From: Mycolicibacterium phocaicum
GTDB taxonomy: Bacteria > Actinomycetota > Actinomycetes > Mycobacteriales > Mycobacteriaceae
Reading direction: 5' to 3'
Assembly (NCBI RefSeq): GCF_010731115.1
Contig: NZ_AP022616.1
Location: 5,766,001 to 5,830,000 of the forward strand
DNA length: 64,000 nucleotides
The first letter of the stretch is position 1. Each line of letters begins with the position of its first letter. The position numbers and the translations under genes were made by a program. This document shows, in pieces, positions 8,502-18,111 of the stretch. The notes beneath the pieces are model-generated. The model did no database searches, was not told the DNA's origin, and saw nothing but the letters and a program-made list of their open reading frames with translations.

Positions 8502-9459
8502 CGACCACTTTGCCCTTGGCGGAACGGTTTTCCAGCGAGGCGATGGCGTCTGCGGCCCGCTCCAGCGGATAAACCTCCGGCACCGGCGGGATCACCGCGC
8601 CGGAGGCCAGCAGCGGCTCCAGCTCCTCCCACTGCTCGGCGAGGTAACCCGGATGGGTCATGGCCCACGCACCCCAGCCGACACCCACGGCGTCGACGTT
8701 GTTGAGCAGCAGCCGGTTCACCTTGACCGTCGGGATATCGCCGCCGGTGAACCCGACCACCAGCAGCCGGCCGCCGGGCGCCAGCGACCGAAGGGAATCG
8801 GTGAACCGGTCGCCACCGACCGGGTCGAGGATCAGGTCGACGCCCCGGCCGCCGGTCAGCTCACGCACCGCGTCCTTGAAACCGTCGGCCAGCACGACAT
8901 CGGAAGCCCCGGCAGCACGGGCGATTTCGGCCTTGTCCTGCGAGCTCACCACCGCGATGGTGCGGGCGGCCCCGAACGCCGACGCCAGCCGCAGCGTCGA
9001 CGTGCCGATACCGCCGGCGGCGCCGTGGACCAGTACGGTCTCGCCCGGCGTCAGGCGGCCGCGGGTACGCAGCGCGCAGTGCACTGTCAGGTCGTTGAAC
9101 AGCAGTCCGGCGCCGGCTTCGAACGACACCGTGTCGGGCAGCTTGAAGACCCGGTCGGCCGGTAGCGCAACGACTTCCGCCATCGCGCCGGACAGCATGG
9201 TCAACGCCGCGACGCGGTCGCCGGGCGCGACGTGCGCGCCCGCGGGCGCGCTGCGCACCACGCCCGCGAGTTCGGCGCCGGGGGTGTACGGCAACTCGGG
9301 CTTGTGCTGATAGAGACCGCGGGACTGCAGCGCGTCGGGGAAGGCGACGCCGGCGGCGTGCACCTCGATCACCACGGCGCCGGTGCCGTCAGGTTCGGGA
9401 ATCTCGTTCAGTTCGGCTGCTGACGGGCCGTCCAACCGGGCGATCTGAATGGCGCGCAT
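8488..9459 (-). CDS. fadB4: FadB4-like NADPH:quinone oxidoreductase
   Basis: A 323-residue zinc-free medium-chain dehydrogenase of the quinone oxidoreductase family. It shows VHGAAGGIGTSTLRLA as the NADPH-binding loop and long near-identical stretches to mycobacterial FadB4 (Rv3141), such as LLFNDLTVHCAL and NNVDAVGVGWGAWA. FadB4 has the same length. The ATG at 9459 has AGGAG about 10 bp upstream. It probably reduces enones or quinones with NADPH. The symbol rests on remembered similarity, not on a search. Confidence 0.85.
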   Translation of the reverse strand: MRAIQIARLDGPSAAELNEIPEPDGTGAVVIEVHAAGVAFPDALQSRGLYQHKPELPYTPGAELAGVVRSAPAGAHVAPGDRVAALTMLSGAMAEVVALPADRVFKLPDTVSFEAGAGLLFNDLTVHCALRTRGRLTPGETVLVHGAAGGIGTSTLRLASAFGAARTIAVVSSQDKAEIARAAGASDVVLADGFKDAVRELTGGRGVDLILDPVGGDRFTDSLRSLAPGGRLLVVGFTGGDIPTVKVNRLLLNNVDAVGVGWGAWAMTHPGYLAEQWEELEPLLASGAVIPPVPEVYPLERAADAIASLENRSAKGKVVVTLG

Positions 9460-9515
9460 GGTGCTCTTCTCCTGTGGGGCTGCCGGTGAGTCACTGTCAC
9501 TGTCGCATGTCGCCT

Positions 9516-10370
9516 TCAGCGTCCGCCCCGGGCACCGAGTAGAAGGCCGGCCACCACCAGTCCGATACCGGCGATCTCGCCCATCGCCGGCACTTGATGC
9601 AGGACTGTCAGGCCGATGATGGTCGCGGTAACCGGCAACAGCGCCAGGAGGATCGCAAATCGCGCTTGGCCGACCTGGCGGAGGACGACCTGGTCGAGGC
9701 CGTAGGGGATGGCCGTCGACAGCACTCCGACGCCCAGACCGAGCAGCCAGGTGCGTGCGTCGAAGAACACCGCAGCGTTCGTGTGGGCCTGCAGGCCGAT
9801 GATGATCGGTGCGAAAATGGCTGCAGCGGTGGACATCCCGAGGGCGAGAGCGTCCAGCCCGCCGTGCGCGTCCGCCACGCGTTTGCCCACCAGGATGTAG
9901 CCGGCCCACAAAGCCGCGGCGGCCAGTGCCCACGCCACACCGGCGAGTTCGGAGGTGAATTCGATGCCGGCCAACAGGGCGACGCCGCCGGCGGCGAGGG
10001 CGGCCGCGAGGAGGTCACGCGGTCGGCGTGAGCCGAGCGTCGCCACCAGGGTGGGTCCGATGAATTCCACCGCGACGGCGGTGCCCAGGGGGATGCGTGC
10101 CAGCGCCTCGTAGAAAGCGATGTTCATGCCGACGGTGATCAGCCCGAACAACGTCGCGATCGTGACGCGGCGGCGGGTCGGCCGCATCCGCCACGGCCGG
10201 CGCCAGGCCGCCAGCACCAGCGCGCCGGCCGCGGCCCGCAGCCAGGCCACCGTCGCCGGTTGCGTGGTGGAGAACAGGAATACGCCGATCGCGGCGCCGA
10301 GATACTGCGATGCGGCACCGGTGACAAAGACGAAGGGCACCGACCACCGCGGCAGATCACGATGCTTCAC
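9516..10370 (-). CDS. EamA/RhtA-type drug-metabolite transporter
   Basis: A 284-residue membrane protein with about ten hydrophobic segments in two EamA repeats. The first repeat contains NIAFYEALARIPLGTAVAVEFIGP, a pattern typical of RhtA-like threonine/homoserine exporters, and the second has STAIPYGLDQVVLRQV. The start is GTG 10370. It is likely an inner-membrane metabolite or amino-acid exporter. It lies in the same direction as fadB4 with a 56-bp gap and is divergent from the alcohol dehydrogenase gene. Confidence 0.85.
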   Translation of the reverse strand: MKHRDLPRWSVPFVFVTGAASQYLGAAIGVFLFSTTQPATVAWLRAAAGALVLAAWRRPWRMRPTRRRVTIATLFGLITVGMNIAFYEALARIPLGTAVAVEFIGPTLVATLGSRRPRDLLAAALAAGGVALLAGIEFTSELAGVAWALAAAALWAGYILVGKRVADAHGGLDALALGMSTAAAIFAPIIIGLQAHTNAAVFFDARTWLLGLGVGVLSTAIPYGLDQVVLRQVGQARFAILLALLPVTATIIGLTVLHQVPAMGEIAGIGLVVAGLLLGARGGR

Positions 10371-10439
10371 CCGCGCGGCACCCGGCGGTTGTCGATCCCG
10401 GTCACCCGGCGCAGATTACCGTCGACCTACCATCCGTGG

Positions 10440-11531
10440 ATGATCGACGCACGCGCCGCAGTGTTGCTCCACCCGGGTACGACCCCCGAACTGACCGACG
10501 TCCAGATTCGTGAACCGCAGGGCAACGAGGTGCTGGTCGGCATCAACGCGGTGGGCATCTGCCATACCGACATCAGCACGGCGGCGCGCTGGCCGGAGAA
10601 GCGACTGCCCATGGTGTTCGGCCACGAGGGCGCCGGCACCGTTCTGGCTGCCGGCCCGGACGCCCGCATCGACGTCGGCCGTCAGGTCGTCCTGACCTTC
10701 GCAAGCTGCTCGCAGTGTGCCGCCTGCTCGTCCGACACGCCGGCCTACTGCGACAACGCGACACGCCTGAATATGGCCGGCGACCGCGGTGACGAATCGA
10801 GCGCCCTGCGGCTGGCCGGTCAGCCCGTTCGCGGTGGATTCTTCGGCCAGTCCAGCTTCGCCACGCACGCGCTGGCCAACACCTCGAATGTCGTGGTGCT
10901 GCCCGACGGCATCGACGCCCAGTTGGCGGCGCCGCTGGCCTGCAGTGTGCAGACCGGGGTCGGCGCGGTGCTGAACACCCTGGCTGCGGGGCCCGACGAC
11001 GTGGTGGTGGTCTGGGGCGCCGGCGCGGTGGGCCTCTCGGCGGTGATGGGTGCCCGCATCGCCGGGTGCCGCGCCATCGTCGCGGTCGATCCGATCGCCG
11101 AACGACGTTCGCTGGCAATCGAATTGGGTGCGACCGGGGCCGTCGACTCGGCTTCGGAGACTCTCGCCTCCGAGATCATGGAACTCACCGGGGGCGGCGC
11201 GACGCTCGCTGTCGACACCACCGCGCGCGGCGACGTCATCAGCACCGCGCTGGGCATGCTGCGCAAGTGCGGCACGCTCGCGCTCGTCGGGCTGGGCGCG
11301 CTGACCGCGGAACTGCCCGTCGGCCTGATTCTGGCCAACGGGCTCCGCGTGCAAGGGGTCATCGAAGGCGACAGCGAGCCGCACACCTTCATCCCGCGGC
11401 TCGCCGGGCACGTCCTCCGCGGCGAGTTGCCCGTCGACAAACTGGTGCGGACCTACCAGTTCGACCGTTTCGCCGACGCCTGGTCGGACGCCGCGGCCGG
11501 TCGCGCTGTCAAACCCGTGCTGGTTATTTAG
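10440..11531 (+). CDS. zinc-dependent alcohol dehydrogenase (aryl/allyl-type MDR)
   Basis: A 363-residue medium-chain dehydrogenase. The catalytic zinc ligands are visible in GICHTDIST (Cys) and FGHEGAGTV (His-Glu); the structural zinc loop is CSQCAACSSDTPAYC; the NAD loop is VWGAGAVGLSAVMGARIAGC. The layout is that of benzyl-alcohol or aryl-alcohol dehydrogenases. The ATG at 10440 begins the recognisable fold; no clear ribosome site precedes it, so the transcript may be leaderless. It lies 59 bp upstream of an alpha/beta hydrolase on the same strand and may be co-transcribed with it. Confidence 0.9.
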   Translation: MIDARAAVLLHPGTTPELTDVQIREPQGNEVLVGINAVGICHTDISTAARWPEKRLPMVFGHEGAGTVLAAGPDARIDVGRQVVLTFASCSQCAACSSDTPAYCDNATRLNMAGDRGDESSALRLAGQPVRGGFFGQSSFATHALANTSNVVVLPDGIDAQLAAPLACSVQTGVGAVLNTLAAGPDDVVVVWGAGAVGLSAVMGARIAGCRAIVAVDPIAERRSLAIELGATGAVDSASETLASEIMELTGGGATLAVDTTARGDVISTALGMLRKCGTLALVGLGALTAELPVGLILANGLRVQGVIEGDSEPHTFIPRLAGHVLRGELPVDKLVRTYQFDRFADAWSDAAAGRAVKPVLVI

Positions 11532-11590
11532 GTAGGCTCGCTGGTACGGGATGTCCCGCCGGCAACGTCGCCGAACCCGAACGGAGCAGT

Positions 11591-12547
11591 ATGACCGCCT
11601 TCACCTCATCCCAGCTGGTCAGACCCGGACGTCCCGCGGCCCTGCCACCAGGCCGTGCCATGGAGATCAAGGCCGTCGACGGCACCCGGCTCCATGCCGA
11701 GGTGTTCGGCCCCGAACATGGACAGCCGATCGTGTTCGCCCACGGCATCACCTGCGCCATCGGCGTCTGGGGCAACCAGATCGCGGATCTCGCGACCGAC
11801 TACCGGGTCATCGCCTACGACCACCGCGGGCACGGCCAGAGTGCCGCGCCCAAGGGTCGCCACAAGTACAACCTGGACTTTCTCGCCGCCGACCTCGATG
11901 CGGTGTTGGGCGCGACGCTCAGGCCGGGGGAGCGGGCCGTCATCGCCGGGCACTCGATGGGCGGCATCGCCATCACGTCCTGGGCGCAGCGCTACCCGCA
12001 GCGTGTCGCCGAATGTGCGGACGCCGTCGCCCTGATCAACACCACGACCGGCGACCTGCTGAAGTTGGTCCAGCTGGCGCAGGTCCCGAACTCGCTGGCC
12101 AAATCCCGGGCCTACGCCGCCGGACGCATCCTGAAGACGTTCGGCGGGGCCCCGCTGGTGCCGGGTTCGCGGAAGGCGGCGCGCCAGTTCGTCGCCATGA
12201 TCGCCGTCGGGCGTGACGCCGACCCTGCCGTCGCCGACTACGTCTACGAACTGTTCATGGGCACCTCCGCGGCCGGCCGCAGCGGATGGGTGAACGCCCT
12301 GGTGGACAACCTCGATGCGCATCACATCGGACTGGACAATCTGACTGTGCCGACGCTGGTCATCGGCAGCACCAAGGACCGGTTGCTGCCCATCGCGGCA
12401 TCGCGCCGGATTGCCAGGAGCGTGCCGAATCTGTGGTCGTTCGTCGAACTCGGTGGCGGTCACTGTGCGAACCTGGAACGTCCCGAGCAGGTCAATCAGC
12501 ATTTGCGGGCGCTGCTCGTCGGCTCGGCCCACAGCTCGACGGCCTAG
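11591..12547 (+). CDS. alpha/beta-fold hydrolase
   Basis: A 318-residue hydrolase with the oxyanion segment VFAHGITCAIGVW, the DHRGHGQS motif, the nucleophile elbow AGHSMGGIA (Ser) and a late GSTKDRLLP Asp and GGGHCANLE His, giving a full catalytic triad. The ATG at 11591 follows GGAGCAGT. The enzyme may hydrolyse lipid or steroid esters, as many mycobacterial homologues do, but the substrate is not deducible. It precedes a Baeyer-Villiger monooxygenase by 55 bp; ester products of that enzyme are natural substrates for such hydrolases. Confidence 0.88.
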   Translation: MTAFTSSQLVRPGRPAALPPGRAMEIKAVDGTRLHAEVFGPEHGQPIVFAHGITCAIGVWGNQIADLATDYRVIAYDHRGHGQSAAPKGRHKYNLDFLAADLDAVLGATLRPGERAVIAGHSMGGIAITSWAQRYPQRVAECADAVALINTTTGDLLKLVQLAQVPNSLAKSRAYAAGRILKTFGGAPLVPGSRKAARQFVAMIAVGRDADPAVADYVYELFMGTSAAGRSGWVNALVDNLDAHHIGLDNLTVPTLVIGSTKDRLLPIAASRRIARSVPNLWSFVELGGGHCANLERPEQVNQHLRALLVGSAHSSTA

Positions 12548-12602
12548 GACCGCCGTGTCCTAAGGTGATACCGGCGGTACCGGATTTGATCAAGGGAGAT
12601 TC

Positions 12603-14072
12603 ATGACGGCCAGCGACGGCGAGTTCTTCGATGTGCTGATCATCGGTGCCGGGATCTCCGGCATCGGCGCCGCGTACCGGCTGCACCAGCGCAACCCGCA
12701 GACCACCTATGCGGTCCTGGAACGTCGGGCACGCATCGGCGGCACCTGGGATTTGTTCCGCTACCCGGGTATCCGGTCGGACAGCGACATCTTCACGCTG
12801 AGCTTCCCGTACCAGCCGTGGACCAGGCCGGAGAACATCGCCGACGGCGATCACATCCGTGAGTACCTCACCGCGGCGGCACGTACGCACGGCATCGACC
12901 GTCACATCACCTTCAACACCCATGTGCAGTCGGCCGACTGGGATTCGGCGACCGACACCTGGACGGTGCAGACCCTGCAGGACGGCGAGGCCAGGTCGTG
13001 CCGCGCCCGATTCCTGTTCTGCGGCACCGGGTATTACAACTACGACAAGGGCTACACCCCGGACTTCCCGGGCATCGATGCCTTCAGCGGCGACGTCGTC
13101 CATCCGCAGTTCTGGCCGGAGTCACTGGACTACGCCGGCAAGAAGGTGGTGGTGATCGGCAGCGGCGCGACCGCCGTCAGCCTGGTGCCCGCCATGGCGA
13201 AGACGGCCGCGAAGGTGACCATGCTGCAGCGGTCGCCCACTTATCTGATGTCGCAGTGGCAGATCGACCCCATGGTCAGCCTGATTCGGAAGCTGTTGCC
13301 GGACAAGATCGCTCACCGCATCGTGTGGTTCCGGAACGTGCTCATCAGCGTCCTCAGCTACAACTTGTTGCGCAAATTCCCCAAGGGCGGGCGCCGGCTC
13401 ATCCGGAGCCGGGCCGTCGCCGCACTGCCGGCCGGCTACCCCGTGGACGTGCACTTCAACCCGAAGTACGACCCGTGGGACCAACGCCTCTGCGCCGTGC
13501 TCGACCGCGACATCTTCACGGCGATCGGCGACGGCCGCGCCGAGGTCGTCACCGACCACATCTCACACTTCGACGCCGACGGCATCGTGCTGAAATCCGG
13601 TGCGCGCATCGACGCCGACATCGTCGTCACCGCGACAGGGCTCGAGTTGCAGGCCCTCGGCGGCATCTCCCTGTCGGTCGACGGTGTCGCGATCACGCCA
13701 TCGGACCGCTACGTCTACAAGGAGTTCCTGCTCGAGGACGTGCCGAACATGGCATGGTGCCTGGGTTACACCAACGCATCGTGGACCCTGCGCGCCGACA
13801 TGACTGCCCGTGCCTTCGCAAAGCTGGTGGCGTACATGGACTCTCACGGCTACACGCACGCCTACCCGCATCTGGGTGACGTGCCGATGGACGAGAAGAA
13901 GACCTTCGATCTCGACGCCGGCTACATCAACCGCAATCCCCATGCGCTGCCGAAATCCGGCACTCATCGCCCGTGGCACGTCCGGCACAACTACGTGCTC
14001 GACGTCATCGACCACCGCTTCGACCGCATCGAAGAGTCCATGGTCTTCGGCCGGGTGACGCAGCGAGTCTGA
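12603..14072 (+). CDS. FAD-dependent Baeyer-Villiger monooxygenase, EthA/MymA type
   Basis: A 489-residue flavin monooxygenase, the same length as M. tuberculosis EthA. It shows the FAD loop IIGAGISGIGAA, the Baeyer-Villiger fingerprint FSGDVVHPQFWP (F-x-G-x3-H-x3-W) and the NADPH loop GSGATAVSLVP; YYNYDKGY and YTNASWTLRAD are shared with EthA. It inserts oxygen next to a carbonyl, and EthA homologues also oxidise thioamides. No ethR-like gene is adjacent, so orthology to EthA is doubtful. GGGAG precedes the ATG at 12603. Confidence 0.9.
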   Translation: MTASDGEFFDVLIIGAGISGIGAAYRLHQRNPQTTYAVLERRARIGGTWDLFRYPGIRSDSDIFTLSFPYQPWTRPENIADGDHIREYLTAAARTHGIDRHITFNTHVQSADWDSATDTWTVQTLQDGEARSCRARFLFCGTGYYNYDKGYTPDFPGIDAFSGDVVHPQFWPESLDYAGKKVVVIGSGATAVSLVPAMAKTAAKVTMLQRSPTYLMSQWQIDPMVSLIRKLLPDKIAHRIVWFRNVLISVLSYNLLRKFPKGGRRLIRSRAVAALPAGYPVDVHFNPKYDPWDQRLCAVLDRDIFTAIGDGRAEVVTDHISHFDADGIVLKSGARIDADIVVTATGLELQALGGISLSVDGVAITPSDRYVYKEFLLEDVPNMAWCLGYTNASWTLRADMTARAFAKLVAYMDSHGYTHAYPHLGDVPMDEKKTFDLDAGYINRNPHALPKSGTHRPWHVRHNYVLDVIDHRFDRIEESMVFGRVTQRV

Positions 14073-14267
14073 TTTCTCCCGCGAGCGGTCCCCTGCGCGG
14101 TGCGGAACGTCGGCCTCGCGTTGATCGTGCGCTGAGGATCTTCACTACTCGAACGTTGTGAGCGTCAGCGCACGGTCAAAGCCCACAAGACATTTGCTTG
14201 TCAAGTGCCCAGCAGGGGGTGGGTCGCGACTGTGCCACCTGATCGTCGATTTCACGATTTCGACCGT

Positions 14268-14323
14268 CTGATTGCACAGTCACGAAGTCGATGAACCACA
14301 CCCCGCCACGACTGTGCAATCAG
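14268..14323. repeat. hairpin repeat, element 3
   Basis: Perfect 14-nt arms CTGATTGCACAGTC (14268-14281) and GACTGTGCAATCAG (14310-14323) with a 28-nt loop, in the gene-free 14073-14368 interval. A degenerate third copy of the arm (CGACTGTGCCACCTGAT) lies at about 14227-14243. No coding signal is seen in the rest of the interval. Confidence 0.65.
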
Positions 14324-14368
14324 CGCGGCTCATCCACAGATCTGACGATCTGTACGCACCTTCGGCGT

Positions 14369-14707
14369 TCAGGATTCTTGTTGCTCGGTGAGTCTGGGCG
14401 GGGCTGCCAGTCGCCACGAGTCGGTGAGAATGTCGGTCAGTTCCTGCTCGTCGTCGAGCGCCGCGAGCCGGACCCGCACCCAGGACGACGCAGCTTCGTG
14501 GCGCGGCACCCAGAACTTGTGCGGTTCCGCCGCGATCAACTCTTCGCGGTCGAATCTGGGACAGCGCACCGCAAATGAGGTCTCATCGTCGGGCACGGTG
14601 ACGAACATCTTGCGCGCCACATCGAACGTCGGATGGCCCCAACGCTCCTTCTCGGTGGTCTCGGGGAGCGAGAGCGCGATGCGGCGCACATCATCGGCAT
14701 CGAGCAC
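14369..14707 (-). CDS. MmcQ/YjbR-family protein
   Basis: A 112-residue protein with the family pattern ALSLPETTEKERWGHPTFDV near the N-terminus and FAVRCPRFDREELIAAEPHKFWVPRHEA in the middle. The fold is a cyclic-nucleotide-like or DNA-binding-like alpha/beta structure; the function is unknown in most members. The start is GTG 14707. Confidence 0.82.
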   Translation of the reverse strand: MLDADDVRRIALSLPETTEKERWGHPTFDVARKMFVTVPDDETSFAVRCPRFDREELIAAEPHKFWVPRHEAASSWVRVRLAALDDEQELTDILTDSWRLAAPPRLTEQQES

Positions 14708-14797
14708 GGTTTTCGAACCTTCCGGGGCTTGCTGTGGTGGGGTGTGTCCGTCGAGGCAGCCTACCGGCGCGTGCTGACAGGTAATCGTCTCGCGCAG

Positions 14798-15709
14798 TCA
14801 GGCGAGGGCAGCGGCGAGTTGGTCGACAACCGCCTCGATCGCGCCCGCATCACTCAGCCGGTCCGGCGCCCACGCCAGCGCGATTCTGGCCGGGGCCCAG
14901 GTACTTTCGTCGATCGGGATCAGCTTGAATTCGGGCGGCGAGAAGATGCGGCCCAGCGTCGAGGCGGGCGCGTAGCTGACCAACGCGACGAGGTACCGGT
15001 TGAACACGTGGCTGGCCATCTCCAGCTCACCGCCCAGCTGACCGACGGTCCGCACGATGCGCGTGATGCCCCGCTCGTTGAGGCCGCGCGCCATCTGCGC
15101 CAGCACCACGGGGTTGGGCCGCGCGAAGTCGATCACGACATCGCGCTCACGCAGGTCCTCGATGGCGATGAGGTCATTGGCGGTGAGTGGGTCGTCGAAC
15201 CGCACCGCTGCCGCACCCGGATAGGTGGCCACGACGCGGTGCCGAATGCGTTTGTCGGCGGCCGGTAGGTGGATCAGGCCCAGATCCAGGTGGCCGGAGA
15301 CGAGCTTTGCGATGACCTCCGCCGCGGACCCCGGCACACTGAACTCGGTGGTCATGGTGAGCCCGGCCACCGCCTGCTCGAGCCTGACCAGAAAATCCGA
15401 CGGCGCATAGGCGGTCGCTCCGATCCGAACAGGGTTGCTCGCCTGCGTGATTCGTGACGCGGTCGCCTTCAGCTCCTCGACCCGGCGCAGGATGTCGCGC
15501 GCCGGGTCCAGCAGCTGCCTGCCCAGCGGTGTCAGGCGGACGTCGTGGTAGGTGCGTTCGAAAAGTTCCCCGCCCAGTTCGCGTTCGAGCAGTTTGATCT
15601 GCTTGCTCAGCGGCGGCGGCGTGATCATCAATCGATCGGCGGCGCGCTTGAAGTGCAGCTCTTCGGCAACGGCGACGAAGTAGCGCAGCCGGGTGAAATC
15701 GATCTCCAT
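14798..15709 (-). CDS. LysR-family transcriptional regulator
   Basis: A 303-residue LysR regulator. The N-terminal helix-turn-helix is FKRAADRLMITPPPLSKQIKLLERELGG, followed by a two-lobe effector domain. The ATG at 15709 begins the family pattern MEIDFTRLRYFVAVAEE. It lies 12 bp after the CoA-transferase stop in the same direction, so it may be the last gene of the FadE-FadE-CaiB operon and control it or the divergent thiolase gene. Confidence 0.9.
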   Translation of the reverse strand: MEIDFTRLRYFVAVAEELHFKRAADRLMITPPPLSKQIKLLERELGGELFERTYHDVRLTPLGRQLLDPARDILRRVEELKATASRITQASNPVRIGATAYAPSDFLVRLEQAVAGLTMTTEFSVPGSAAEVIAKLVSGHLDLGLIHLPAADKRIRHRVVATYPGAAAVRFDDPLTANDLIAIEDLRERDVVIDFARPNPVVLAQMARGLNERGITRIVRTVGQLGGELEMASHVFNRYLVALVSYAPASTLGRIFSPPEFKLIPIDESTWAPARIALAWAPDRLSDAGAIEAVVDQLAAALA

Positions 15710-15721
15710 GGGGTGCGTCGG

Positions 15722-18106
15722 TTACCGTCCCGAATGTTCTACCGCCGCAGGTACTTCGAGAACGGCACGGGCGATCAGATCATCGATCTTCTGGTCGTCC
15801 AAGCCGAGCAGTTCGCCCGCGAGCTCGCGGGTCTGTTCCCCGAGCAGCGGCGCCTGCCCCAGCGGTGGATCGGGGATGAGGTCAGCATGGATTTGCACGT
15901 TCTCCATCATGAACGGTGCGGTGCCGTGCGGATGCAGTTCCTCCCGGAACGCGCGTCGCTCCACGTAGTAGTCCCAGGCGGGGACCTCGACGGCGTGCAG
16001 CACAGCTCCGGCCGGGACGCCTGCGGCCTGCAGCTTCGTCATGGCGTCCGCCGGCGCATGCCGAGACGTCCACGCGCCGAGTGCCGCGTCGAGCCGCGTG
16101 CGCTGACGATCCCGGCCCGCTCGCGAGCCCAGCTCCACATCGGCACCGAGATCGGGCCGGTCGATCACCTCGCACAGGGCGGACCAGTCGGCGTCGTCGC
16201 GGACGGTGACCGCGATCCAGGTGTCGTCGCCGGCGCCGGGAAAGAGGCCCCACGGTGCGTCCTGCGCCGGCTGGTCGTCGCGCGTATGACCGCGGCGGCT
16301 GAGCACCTCGCCGGCGATGTCGTCGGCCAGGTGACTCAGCATCACTTCGGCTTGCGCGATGCTCGCCGATCCACCGCCACCGCTGCGTTCCCGGCGGAGC
16401 AGGAGCGCGACGGCACTCAACGCCCCGATCCGTGCCGCCACGTGGTCGGGGTACACCGTGACGGTGTCGCAGAAGGCCTCGGGGTCATCCGGATAGGTCC
16501 ACAGCTTCGTGAAGCCCGCGGCGGCGCGAACCAACGGGCCGTAGCCGAGTCGTTTCGCCCACGGTCCGGTGGCTCCGTACGCCGAGCTGTCGACGACGAC
16601 GATGCCCGGATTCACCTGCCGCAGCGTGGCGAAGTCCATGCCGAGCGCAGCTGCCACACCGGGTTTGAAGTTGCTCAGCACGACGTCGGACTGCGCTACC
16701 AGCTGGTGTGCCAGCGCCCGGCCTTCCGCGGACCGCAAGTCGATGCCGATCGACCGCTTGTTGCGGTGGCCGGCGGCGTAGGCCTGTGTCATCCGCGTGA
16801 GGCTGATGCGCAGCCCGTCGGGGAAGGCGGAATTCTCGACCTTGACGACGTCGGCGCCGAGGTCGGAGAACAGGCGGCCGGTGTCGCTGCCGACGACGAT
16901 GACGCCGAGGTCCAGTACCCGCAGCCCCTCGAGCGGCAGCCCGAGCTCGCCGCGTTCGCGCGCGGTGAGGATTGGCGCGTCGCGGAGGCGACGGTGACTC
17001 GGTTCCTCGATGTTGAGGCTGCTCGCCCGGTGCCCGTCGATCTCGACGATGCCGACCGGCACGGGTGCCGTCAGCCCGGGGGAGAGTTCGGTATCGCGGA
17101 AGAAGCCGCGCGCGGCAACCTGTTCGGTGGACAGCGCCTCGGCCAGGCTCAGTACCGCGGCCGTCGGCACACCGTGCCGCTGTCCGGCCAGTTCAAGCTC
17201 GGCGCGGGTCTTGTCGGCACAGAACTGCTCGATGGCGCCGAAGAGAGTCGCGGACGCGAGACGCTCGCGGAGGCTGTTGAACTTCGGGTCCGCGAATTCC
17301 GCGGGCCGTCCCATCCACTCGAACATGCCCTGCCACTGGCGTTTTGCCAACACGCACATGCGGACGTGGCCGTCCTTGCATTTGAAGATCGGGTAGCGCT
17401 GCTGCTCGGCGATCCAGTCGCGCTTCTGTTCGCTGATGGGCACGCCCGCCGCCGCGCTGCTCGCCGTACCGAATGGCGGGTCGAGGGTCTGCATCGCACC
17501 CTCGAGCACCGAGAAGTCGATGAGATCGCCTGTGCCCGTGCGGAGCCGATCCAGAAACACGCAGAGGGCGAAGAAAGCGGCCTGGGCCGCGGCGACGTGA
17601 TACGGCAGGTCCGCGCTCGGCGGGACCAGCGGCGTCTGTCCCGGGATGCCCGACCGGGACAGCTCGCTGGTCAACGCGTGCAGTACCGGAGTGGTGGCCT
17701 GCCAGTCGCGGTAACGCGTATCGCGGCCGAAGTCACTGATGGACAGGATGACCAACGCCGGATGGTCGGCGTGAATCTGCTTGACCGACAAGGACTTCTC
17801 GGCTGCCGACCCCGGGCGGGTGTTCTCGATGAGGATGTCTGCGGTCGCCACCAGATCGGCCCACGCCTGCCGCCCGCCCCGTGTCGACGTATCGATCTCG
17901 ACCGTGGGGAGGCCGTGGCGGTTGATGGCGGTGCCGATGGGCACCCCGTCGATGCGCGGTCCGGTGGTGTCCGCCGGCGTCACGCCGGCCAGGTGCACCG
18001 ACGTGACGTGGGCGCCGAGATCGGCCAAGAGCCGGCCGACGGCCGTGATCGGTCCGGCGGTCAGGTCGACAATCTCGATACCTGACAGCGGTGGGTCGTA
18101 GGCCAT
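15722..18106 (-). CDS. double-domain CaiB/BaiF-type CoA transferase
   Basis: About 794 residues, twice the usual length, because two class III CoA-transferase domains are fused: one starts at PPLSGIEIVDLTAGPI and the second about residue 395 at LEGLRVLDLGVIVVGSDTGRLFSDLGADVVKVE. The second has the family core RNKRSIGIDL and YGATGPWAKRLGYGPLVRAAAGF, with Gly where many members have the catalytic Asp (GYD). The ATG at 18106 is 5 bp after the FadE stop; a TTG at 18115 overlapping that stop is an alternative. It likely moves CoA between acids feeding the two upstream FadE enzymes. Confidence 0.88.
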   Translation of the reverse strand: MAYDPPLSGIEIVDLTAGPITAVGRLLADLGAHVTSVHLAGVTPADTTGPRIDGVPIGTAINRHGLPTVEIDTSTRGGRQAWADLVATADILIENTRPGSAAEKSLSVKQIHADHPALVILSISDFGRDTRYRDWQATTPVLHALTSELSRSGIPGQTPLVPPSADLPYHVAAAQAAFFALCVFLDRLRTGTGDLIDFSVLEGAMQTLDPPFGTASSAAAGVPISEQKRDWIAEQQRYPIFKCKDGHVRMCVLAKRQWQGMFEWMGRPAEFADPKFNSLRERLASATLFGAIEQFCADKTRAELELAGQRHGVPTAAVLSLAEALSTEQVAARGFFRDTELSPGLTAPVPVGIVEIDGHRASSLNIEEPSHRRLRDAPILTARERGELGLPLEGLRVLDLGVIVVGSDTGRLFSDLGADVVKVENSAFPDGLRISLTRMTQAYAAGHRNKRSIGIDLRSAEGRALAHQLVAQSDVVLSNFKPGVAAALGMDFATLRQVNPGIVVVDSSAYGATGPWAKRLGYGPLVRAAAGFTKLWTYPDDPEAFCDTVTVYPDHVAARIGALSAVALLLRRERSGGGGSASIAQAEVMLSHLADDIAGEVLSRRGHTRDDQPAQDAPWGLFPGAGDDTWIAVTVRDDADWSALCEVIDRPDLGADVELGSRAGRDRQRTRLDAALGAWTSRHAPADAMTKLQAAGVPAGAVLHAVEVPAWDYYVERRAFREELHPHGTAPFMMENVQIHADLIPDPPLGQAPLLGEQTRELAGELLGLDDQKIDDLIARAVLEVPAAVEHSGR

Positions 18107-18111
18107 GTTCG

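Noticed and set aside
9490..9515. GTGAGTCACTGTCACTG between fadB4 and the EamA gene as a CRP or LexA site
   Set aside because: Half-sites are not correctly spaced for either consensus.
15545..18085. An 846-codon open frame on the plus strand
   Set aside because: It is antisense to the double-domain CoA transferase, whose family motifs are clear; the plus frame has no recognisable domain.
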